NCBI GenBank assembly: GCA_001579985.1
Contig: LRSR01008454.1
Coordinates: forward strand, 1 to 24,817
Source of the DNA: Hypsibius dujardini
Taxonomy: Eukaryota > Tardigrada > Eutardigrada > Parachela > Hypsibiidae
DNA: 24,817 bases
Direction of reading: 5' to 3'
The notes beneath the pieces are model-generated. The model saw nothing but the letters and a program-made list of their open reading frames with translations. It made no database searches and was not told where the DNA came from. Shown in pieces: positions 11,610 to 19,600 of this stretch. Made by a program: the position numbers and the translations under genes. The first letter of the stretch is position 1. Each line of letters opens with the position of its first letter.

Positions 11610-12290
11610 AGCGGTTATAGTCTGTGTCCGATGCGAGATGCCAGGAAATTTGTGCATATTCGTTGTCAGACGAAAGTTTTGCGAGTTTTGCGATACCATT
11701 TGCCAAACATTGCGAGATGTGAGAACGGGACGTCAGTGCGAGAAAAGACGTCTGACACACGTGTTCATAGTTGCCGGTCAGAACGATAACGTAGCTTGAC
11801 AATTCATAGTCCCGCCCAAGGAAATCACCACAGCCATTCCGTTTTTCACAGTAATATATTTTTAAAATTCTGAGTTATGGTTTTCAGTAACCATTTGCGG
11901 AGAAAAAAACAAGCTGCTGGTACTGTACCAGCAGCTTGTCCTAGTTGCAGCACTGTGGCAACTTAATGTAACAGAACAATATATCACTATTTGAAAAATA
12001 ATATGAACAAGATCAAACTGGAAAACAACTTCAAAATAGGAATTTCAAGGAAACTTCCAAACCCTCACAACGGCTTATGATTGGCTGGCCAGCTCTGGCA
12101 TGCCAGATGATTCTTGCGAGACCACGCCCAAAATAACTTCGTCTAGTAATGTTTTGCGAAATGTTTGGTGATTGTTCATAGTTCATCTTGCAAAATATTA
12201 GACGACAATTGCTATATGCGCATCGATAATGAACACCTACGTCACAAATGAAATCTTCTTTTGGCAAATAACACGGACTATAAACGCAGC
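11610..12290. mobile_element. 681-bp non-autonomous DNA transposon nested in repeat copy 1
   Basis: Defined by comparison with the uninterrupted copy near 15300-15315. The left end GCGGTTATAGTCTGTGT matches the reverse complement of the right end (GCGTTTATAGTCCGTGT), and similarity between the arms continues inward through TGCATAT, TTGTC and TTTTGC blocks. AAAAG stands outside both ends (11605-11609 and 12291-12295), a candidate 5-bp target duplication. A perfect palindrome is at 11909-11939. No transposase reading frame was recognised. Confidence 0.75.
11909..11939. repeat. Perfect 15-bp-arm palindrome
   Basis: ACAAGCTGCTGGTAC and GTACCAGCAGCTTGT flank a single T, so the 31 bases form an exact hairpin. 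It lies inside the transposon at 11610-12290. Confidence 0.95.
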
Positions 12291-12527
12291 AAAAGTGTAT
12301 GTGAATTGTGTGGAATTTAAACATGTGTGGGCGAGTGTGGCGTATGTGCCTGAATTTTAAACTTTGCGCACGTGTATGTGTGGCACGGGGCGGTGCTTAG
12401 CTGTCCTTTCCTTTGAGGCCGGGAGGATATAACTTCACATTGAGAACTTCACAGCGCTCTTCAGACAGTGCCAAAAAACATTGACAGATTTGAAGACTTA
12501 AAAATTGGCAAAGGAAAAAAATTCTAA

Positions 12528-12907
12528 ATGTTTTCTCGGTTCTGATTCCGTCCTTTTTAATGGGTCCGTTACTGGAAGTAGTGTTGCGGTAAAAAAAATC
12601 TGTTTAGAATAAGATAACTTGTATTAAAATGGTAGTTCTGTATTGTGGCAGTGTGCATATAATCTGGTACATATAAATTAGTATTTATGTCAATGATAGA
12701 GTTGTGAGGAAAAGGAATTGTCTAGAGTTATCACAACGTTCAGTAGCCTACAGTGATTGAGTCTTTTTTTTATCGTAAACATTTACGACACGTTGATAAT
12801 AAACAAAAATAAGGGGAAGTGATTGATCTGGTGACTGTTTTGCCGGGGGGAGGGGGGGGGGTTACCAATCTTGTTTGACGGCCCTGTCGTTGCCTACTTC
12901 TTTCTTC
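12528..12907. other. Unassigned interval with a poly-G run
   Basis: No gene was seen. The run at about 12844-12861 is almost pure G. The remainder is AT-rich with no recognised repeat. Confidence 0.5.
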
Positions 12908-13172
12908 GGGCACTTACTTACCGGCGCTTTGTTTGTATTGAAAATTCAAGTAGGGTCGCTGAACGTGTTGGCAACGAACAATTGTTTTCAGCTTCAATGT
13001 TTTCCACAGAAGTAGTTTGGCTTGGCAAACATTTCCTTTTTATTTTTTTAAAAAATATATCACGTGACGTCAACAGGTCTACTTACCCCATTTGGACATT
13101 CTTTTAAATATTTTATAAGACGACTTTCGTCTGATATACTAAATCTTGAACTTTTTGGATAGATACTCAGAT
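12908..13172 (-). mobile_element. Long-arm foldback element: one arm, inverted orientation
   Basis: Reverse complement of the right-hand arm of the copies at 13590-14157 and 15613-15992. It shares CCGGCGCTTTGTTTGT, GGGTCGCTGAACGTGTTGGCA, CACAGAAGTAGTTTGG, ATATATCACGTGACGTCAAC, CATTTGGACATTCTTTT and TTTTTGGATAGATACTCAG when read on the + strand. It stops directly before the orphan PAN exon. Confidence 0.85.
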
Positions 13173-13467
13173 TTTTCCCACAATCGAAGTGGGGGTGGAC
13201 TATCCCTGTGGAGATTTGGTGAGACTGGACGGCGTCCAGACTCAGGAGGAGTGCTGGGCCAAATGCGATGCGCCGGCGAGTGGATGTGTCGTCGCGACGT
13301 ACGGCGAACGGACCTGTTGGCTGAAATCCCGCAAAAATGACAGATGTCAGAGGGCGAATAGGGTGTCTTACGTCAAGCACACGTGGAGTGATCGCGGTGG
13401 TGGTTGCATGTTCGACAAGGGAAGTCAACGGTTGTTTGCAATCCCGCGCGAAGGATTATGTTAACAA
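13171..13467 (+). pseudogene. Orphan PAN/apple-domain exon, probable duplicate from the astacin gene
   Basis: The frame read from ATCGAA at about 13183 encodes a PAN-like segment: DYPCGD, VQTQEECWAKC, SGCVVATYGERTCWLKS, RVSYVKH. It closely matches PAN3 of the downstream gene (23436-23678), with which it shares even the lead-in (I/V)E(V/I)G. An AG acceptor at 13169-13170 precedes it, within the end of a foldback element. Unlike PAN3 it keeps a cysteine after the WLKSRK segment, as PAN1 and PAN2 do. The PAN3 stop position is not a stop here, and the frame runs on to about 13464 without similarity. No neighbouring exon was found. It may be a pseudogene fragment or an exon of an unrecognised gene. 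Confidence 0.7.
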
Positions 13468-13589
13468 GGAAAGGCGAACAGAAATAATTTTTTTATGTAA
13501 ACGGAAAGTTCTGTTTTTGCTTGTTTGTGCTGATGGCATGGTGTCCCAAGAATTTCTCGTCCGTTGTATTCGCACTAACTTAAGGGTAG

Positions 13590-14157
13590 CCCGACGCTTT
13601 AGTCGGAAATTGATGGCAGATCGCCGAACGTGTTGGCACAGAATATAGATTCGCAATTCCTTTCACTATTTTTCATATTAATTAAAGTCAGTTTTTAAAC
13701 CTTTGCCTTTTCTATTTTTTTCCAAAAAAGTCACATGACGTCACCAGGCCCTCTTCTCTCATTTGGACATTCTTTTAGAAATTCTCTTAGACGAATTCCT
13801 TCAGATTTACTGCGTTTTGGACAGTTTCGATAAGTTTACAGATTCGTTAAACCCCAAAAGCACAGTTTCTGTCTACTGTGTCTAATCAGAGAGCAAAAGA
13901 TAACAACACAGCAACCCAAGTTGATCCCATTTCAAAATGAGAAATTTGCGAAAGTTTTTGGTGATTTCAAGATCTGAGTATCTATCCAAAAAGTTCAAGA
14001 TTTAGTAAACCAGACGAAATTCGTCTAATAAAGCTTTCAAAAGAATGTCCAAATGGGATAAGGAGACCTGTTGACGTCACGTGATATATTTTGAACAAAA
14101 ATAAAAAAGCAAATGTTTGCAAACCCAAACTACTTCTGTGGAAAAACGTGTTTGGAA
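13590..14157 (+). mobile_element. Long-arm foldback element, near-complete copy
   Basis: The left arm (about 13590-13850) and right arm (about 13960-14157) are imperfect reverse complements sharing the TTGCAAAC, GACGTCA and CATTTGGACATTCTTTT blocks, around a centre with CACAGTTTCTGTCT and AGTTGATCCCAT. The same order is seen at 23915-24608. No coding capacity was seen. Confidence 0.85.
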
Positions 14158-14290
14158 GCGGTTCATCTCTTCGACCGAGGGATTATTGAAATTTCCTCCG
14201 ACGACTGACCAAATCAGTGTGTCTCTCATCCAGACGGAAGAGGAGTGCTAGTGCCTGGAACAAAAACATTTAAGTTAAGGAAGCATTAGT
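14158..14290 (+). pseudogene. Decayed PAN-domain fragment, copy 1
   Basis: ATTGAAATTTCCTCCGACGA followed by ATCCAGACGGAAGAGGAGTG parallels the start of the PAN3 exon (TCGAAATTGGGATGGACTAC, then GTCCAGACGGAGGAGGAGTG). The conserved cysteine-rich middle is lost, the frame contains stops (a TAG follows the TGC codon), and similarity ends shortly after. The same decayed version recurs at 16040-16175. Confidence 0.6.
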
Positions 14291-14349
14291 CGTGTTTCTG
14301 TAAGCAAAGTGTGAGTCAAGCTGGACGCGCGACGTGATGCGGAAGCCAA

Positions 14350-14430
14350 GCAGAGAGACAGAGAGACAGACAGAGAGATAGACAGAGAGACATAGAGACA
14401 GAGAGACAGAGAGACAGAGAGACAGACACA
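14350..14430. repeat. (GAGACA)n-like microsatellite
   Basis: Tandem GAGACAGA / GACAGAGA units with occasional substitutions. Confidence 0.9.
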
Positions 14431-14691
14431 ATAAACTAAAATGAAGCAGCTAAATAAAAACAGAATGGATATCAGAGTCGTTGGCTCAGTGTTAACCGTG
14501 AAATCTGGCCACAATAAAGCGGAAGTGGCATAAATCTAGTCGGCACTTGGCCGGTGACACAGTCCCAAATTAAGTAATTTTAACTTAAGAAATGCACTCA
14601 TACGGTACATTTTGTCTCCCGCAAAGCTGGGGGACAAAGGAAATCCGCACGACAACATTAAGTAAAACAGAATGGCCATCACCAGACTGAC

Positions 14692-14903
14692 CTTCACACC
14701 GGCTTTATGAGCGGGTCCGTCTAGGTCGACAGTCTGGATGTAGCAGGGAGAGGCACCGCGCAGCAGGAAGCGTAATCCACGGCGTCGGACTTAATCACCT
14801 TCCGGACAAAGCCGCTATCTGGTTCCAGCATACGATCCTTGGCAATGTTCCGCCGTTCAAACGCAGGTCGGAAGGGATTGAGGCTGGACGGGGGAGCCCG
14901 GTA
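14692..14903 (-). pseudogene. PDZ-domain-like fragment with broken reading frame
   Basis: On the minus strand, 14903 down to about 14784 reads PAFERRNIAKDR then GFVRKVIKSD. A one-base shift near 14781 is then needed to continue as RGLRFLLRGASPCYIQTV and DLDGPAHKAGVK, ending at a GTCAGT donor-like site at 14691. Together these resemble the first half of a PDZ domain (strand 1, the xFxLRG carboxylate-binding loop, and the PAxxAGV helix). Without the shift the frame runs to a stop at 14721. The second half of the domain was not found. The 5' edge abuts the dispersed duplicated unit, suggesting a captured or relic exon. The specific PDZ family is not assigned. Confidence 0.5.
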
Positions 14904-15612
14904 CTTCAAAAATATGTTCTCCACTAAATCTGAGGGTTTTTCCATGGTGCAACATATGCTCCCTAAACCCTAATGAAAGGTTTTAGGCATAAATGTGACC
15001 CAATATTCATCTGTACATTGTTAAGGAGAAAAATATGTTCTTGACACATTTTAAATGTCGAAAGTGTGTCTGTGTCTGTGTCTTATCTGTGTCTGTGTCT
15101 GAGTCTGTGTCTGTGTTTGTGTCTTTGTCAGTGTCTCTGTCTCTGTCTCTGTCTGTTAACGGATTTTTTGGGCAAATAATTATTTTAAATGAGCCATGAA
15201 ATTGCAAACCGTACCGTATTCTCTTGGCCTCAAGAGACAGTTTTATGCTTTAGATGCCCTAGGGCGTGCATTCCGCCCGTGCCTGTTTTTGTTGTTATAA
15301 ACCTGTGTGCAAGTGTATGTGCACTGTGTGGAAATTAAAACATGTGTGAGCGTGTGCGTGAGCGTGTGAGCGTGTGTGAGCGTAAGTGTGCCTCAATTTT
15401 AAACTGTGCGCACGTGTATGTGTGGCACGGGGGCGATGCTTAGCTGTACCTTGAGGCCGGGAGGATATAATATAAGATCAGATTGTTGGGTAAAACTTAA
15501 TTCGAAATTTATTTAATTATATGAACTTCACAAACTTCACATTGACAACTTCACAGCGCTCTTCAGACAGTGCTTTGAGGACTTAAAAGTTCGCAAAGGC
15601 AAAAACATTCTA
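14898..15612. repeat. Dispersed duplicated unit, copy 2 (uninterrupted)
   Basis: Counterpart of 11240-12527 without the 681-bp insertion. It has its own small differences, including an expanded TGTGAGCG tract near 15340-15385 and a short extra AT-rich segment near 15470-15530. No protein is supported. Confidence 0.85.
15066..15158. repeat. (TGTGTC)n microsatellite
   Basis: Imperfect GTGTCT/GTCTCT hexamers within copy 2 of the duplicated unit, at the same place as the tract in copy 1. Confidence 0.9.
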
Positions 15613-15992
15613 TCATTATGAAATTGTGATCAATTTGCAAACCTTTGCCCTTTTTATTTTTTTCAAAAGCGTCAGCTGACGTCACCAGGTCATCTTCTCC
15701 CATTTGGACATTCCCTTGAAAAATCCTATTAGACGAATTTCGTCTTATCTTTTGCGTTTTGAACAGTCTCAATAGGAATGCCGATTCGTTAGACCCAAAA
15801 AGCACAGTTTCTGTCTACCTGTTGACGTCACGTGATATATTTTTTAGAAAGAATAAAAAAGGAAAATGATTACCAAGGCAAACTAAATCTGTGGGAAAAC
15901 ATTGGAAGCTGAAAACAATTGTTCGTTGCCAATACGTTCAGCGACCCTACTTGATTTTCAGTACAAACAAAGCGCCGGGTAAGTAAGTGCCC
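15613..15992 (+). mobile_element. Long-arm foldback element with deleted centre
   Basis: The left arm runs to CACAGTTTCTGTCTAC at about 15821, then jumps directly to the right-arm sequence CTGTTGACGTCACGTGATAT. It ends with ACAAACAAAGCGCCGGG, followed by TAAGTAAGTGCCC. Relative to 13590-14157 the central part and inner arm are missing. Confidence 0.85.
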
Positions 15993-16039
15993 TTAAGTAA
16001 GCTTTAAATAAGATTGAAGCCATTTCGTACTAATCATAC

Positions 16040-16175
16040 ATGATTTATCTCTCCGACCGAGGGATTATTGAAATTTCTTCCGACGACTGACCGAATCAGT
16101 GTGTCCCTCATCCAGACGGAGGAGTGCTACCTGGGACAAATAATTTCACATAAGTAAATCAACAGTCGTGTTTCG
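16040..16175 (+). pseudogene. Decayed PAN-domain fragment, copy 2
   Basis: Nearly the same sequence as 14158-14290: CGACCGAGGGATTATTGAAA, CCGACGACTGACC, ATCCAGACGGAGGAGTGCTA, then CAGTCGTGTTTCGGT. It is three bases shorter inside the GAGGAG run. The shared lesions show that the fragment was duplicated after it had already decayed. Confidence 0.6.
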
Positions 16176-16690
16176 GTGATTGATTGAACGTTTTTTCATG
16201 TTTTTCAGACAGGCAATTTGTAGAAGAGTATATGTTGCAAGTATGTTATTCATGTTTTTGTCTGACACAGACAAACAGTCTGTCTAATGTGGCATTTGCG
16301 TATATCAATGGTATAATACAATGAGTACATCAAACTCTTTTCATCTAGTGAGCGTACCGGTACTTAGTTCGTTTTCTTTGGCGCAGTATCAAAGGTATTG
16401 CAATATTACTAGTAATTTCGGTTTGATGACAAGCAATCTCGGCTTATAGCGTCTTATCTGACCATCTCTCAAGCAAAATCCACGCAACATCTCATCAATG
16501 CGAAAAGAAACATTGATCGGCAATCAGATCGGCGATCGGTATAGGAAGAGGGAATAACGTCATTTCCAGGGAACGTTGAAAGACGTGCCTGTTCGTAGGT
16601 CTGCCTTTGTGAACGGGCCTTGTAAAACATTTCATGCTTCATTTAGTGTGATTGAACACTTCCAAAACCAATGAGAGAAAGCCTTGCAGA
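16176..16690. other. Upstream flank of the astacin gene
   Basis: No coding region is supported. Short GACAGACAAAC-type repeats lie near 16258-16285. The promoter and 5' UTR of the astacin gene presumably lie here, but no clear TATA or initiator sequence was identified. Confidence 0.4.
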
Positions 16691-19600
16691 ATGCCGCTTT
16701 ATCCGCTGCGAAACATGAAAATTCTTTTTCTGGGTGTTTTTGTAGTCTATCCGCATGGTGATGCCTCTTCCACTGCTGCTGAGCTCATTCCAGCAGATCC
16801 CAACCTTGACCCGAAGGAGTATGCTCAATTGCTGCACCAGGCCAACGAAACCGTTCTGGAGGGTGACATATTAAGAATGGCGCTTGACGAACCATTAATA
16901 TCCAATTTTAGGGTAGGAGTATACCACGCCCCTTTTCCTTAGCCTGAGAGTAAAAATATTAAAATTCGACACTCTGTGCACGTTTATATCCTCCCACCCT
17001 ATTTGACTCCCTATTTTAGGATCCCGGAGCAATTGCAACGAATAGCGCATTCATCGAGGAGATCTATCACTGGCCAGATGGAATTGTACCCTATGTCATC
17101 GGGAGTGGACCGAGTGAGTGAAGCCGAAGTATTAGATGGAGTGCGATTTGTATCATTCCAACTTAAATTCCAACTTCACGTCATTCGTAAATGACGCCCT
17201 ATTTCATGGCGTGAAATTGGGCCTAACCCAATCACCTTTCTTCACAAAGCACGCCCCTTTTCGTGAGAGAAGAACGCGATCTTCAATCTTCACGCACGAG
17301 ATCCAAGATCCGTCGACTTTCAATAAATGCGAGAGTGGGTGAAATAGAACGTGAATTAAGGAGGGCGTGAAGTTGGAATTAAGTTGGAATGATTCAAATC
17401 GCATGCCGTCTATTATAAACTAGGTTCATGTTTGCTTTACCGATGCTTTTTTCTCACGACAAGCAGTTATGCAGCAGAATAAAAGAGCGATTCGTGAAGC
17501 GATGGAAGAAATGGAAAATGTGACTTGCGTCAAATTTGTTACAAGGTCAACTGACAAGCCTCAGCGTGATTTCATCTATATCGCCAGTCCAGGGTACGTA
17601 GATGTGGTTTCAGGTTCCCACCAGTCTTACGCCGAAATCTTTCGGGCCCCGAAAAAGCTTTCGGGTTTCGGTTCGGGAAAAGCGAATGTCGGGTCGGGAA
17701 TTGTCAGAAAAATTAAGTTTCGGGCGGGTTCGGGAAAGTTTGACTGAAGGCGCTGTTTTTCAACCATTCCACTTACAAGGGGTCGGAACGGAAGTGCTCA
17801 CGCCGATCAGCCTGAATTTTTTACAGTTAGCATATAAATTATGTAGGTTTTAGAAAAAAATTTCATCTGCCGGCGAGCTCTAGTCTTGGCGAAAAATAAT
17901 CCAAATTTCCAGGAGCACACTGCTGTCTTGTTCGTAGACTTCAATGACTGATTGTTTGATTGTTGTTATTTTATTCACGATCATATTTGATTTAATTTAC
18001 TATACTTACATACAGGAAACAAAAAAAAATGTTTACGCCTATACAGGCCTCAAACTATCACTTTCAAAACAAGTATAAGAAATCTCTAAAAGTAATCATT
18101 TTCAGTGACTGATTTTATTCGCTGAACCGGCACGGCCAGGCTTCGTATTCATACCAGGCTTTGATTGATTGAACGAGTCGTATTTCAACTAATTGAGCAA
18201 TCAAGCCTGAATTCACAATTAGAAATGCAGCGCAGACATTCCTGTAAGCACGTAGTGTTTTAATTTACGTTACTGACAGAAAGAAATATTTATTTTAGTT
18301 TTATAGTTTAGCATAAAAAGCCAAAAAAATATAGTATTACAACACTAGTACACTGCCTGTGGGTTTACCACAGGACTACACTACTACAGTGTACACATGT
18401 AAATGTCAAATAAAATATTTCTGTCTGCTCTGCTCCCCCCCCCCACCACTAATATTTTTCTATAATCATCACCTTCAGCGAAAAATTGTTTTTTTGAAAT
18501 GAGGATCAACCCCTTGAACATTTTTCGTCGGCTTATGGAGTTTTATGAGCTCGAGTTCGAAAATGAAACATCCGAAATTAGCAGGAAGGAGCTCAAACTT
18601 GTTGATCACATTACAAGCATATAAATGATCCAATCAAACAATCGATCACACGTCGCTACTGATTACTGAACGTCAAATCAATTACTTATAGTTATTCTGT
18701 CACGATATTTTCTCCTAGTTTATTTGTCTGTGAATTTTGTTGGTGAATTTCGCATCAGAATCAATCATAGCTATGACGATGTTAAATCTGGCCGTACTGC
18801 AGTTAAGTTCTTCACAATAATTCCCAATAGTTTCTCTTACAAAAATTATCTTCAAATATGACAGTTTCAGTTTAGTATCTGTTTAAAAGATAAGTTTCAA
18901 AATGTATTCAAATAGTTCGAGCGTCTCAATCAGCCAATCAATCACTGAAGCCTACGACCAAGACAGCAGTGTGCTCCTGGAACTTTGGATTTTTTTTCCG
19001 CCAAGACTAGAGCTCGCCGGCAAATGAATTTTTTTTAGAATCTACATAACTTATATGCTATTTTAAAAAAAATCCAGGCTGATCGGCGTGAGCGCTTCCG
19101 TTCCGACCCCTTGTTAGATTATGGAGTGGAAAATTGTATAATGGCATCTGGACTTGTGGATTAAGGCCGTCCCATTTGAAAAGAGGGTGTCACGTGACAG
19201 TCCGTCTCATTTGCAACTGCATCAATCACGTGGGATGACACTTTGTATGGTACGGGCGATTTGGCATTGAATTAAAACGTAATCCGCAGTGTCCACTGCA
19301 ATTCGCACTTCGCAGTTTCAAACGTTACATTGTTCTATCCGAATTTTATGGCCATGACGGACGTAATTTTGATTGACGAGGAGACTTCTTCGTCTTCCTC
19401 CAGCTCAAAATTGACGACAGAGCGGCCTGGTGAAGACTTTTTTCATAAATTCTTCGGTGCGCAAAAGAGCAAAAAACTAGGTGGCGACAAGGGCTCCACG
19501 CATACTGGAAAATTCAATCGTAACATTGACCAGAAGCGCAAGATTTCTGAAATAACTAGTGAATAAGATGTTTTTCGGTGAATGATCTTTTTCGGGTTTC

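Larger units (their letters stand above)
11240..12527. repeat. Dispersed duplicated unit, copy 1 (interrupted by an insertion)
   Basis: Shares ordered blocks with 14898-15612: AAATCTGAGGGTTTTT, GGTGCAACATAT, TACATTGTTAAGGA, ACACATTTTAAATGTCGA, a TGTGTC microsatellite, GCCATGAAATTGCAAACC, GCACGTGTATGTGTGGCAC, GAGGCCGGGAGGATATAA, and CAGCGCTCTTCAGACAGTG. Copy 1 carries an extra 681 bp (11610-12290) absent from copy 2. No protein is supported. Confidence 0.85.

Noticed and set aside
11500-11802. Overlapping open frames of 95-99 codons on both strands
   Set aside because: They straddle the boundary between the duplicated repeat and the inserted transposon, and show no domain.
19330-19566. 78-codon frame inside the hAT-like element as a host gene
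   Set aside because: It lies within transposon ends and has a poly-serine stretch; at most a transposase remnant, so not listed as a gene.
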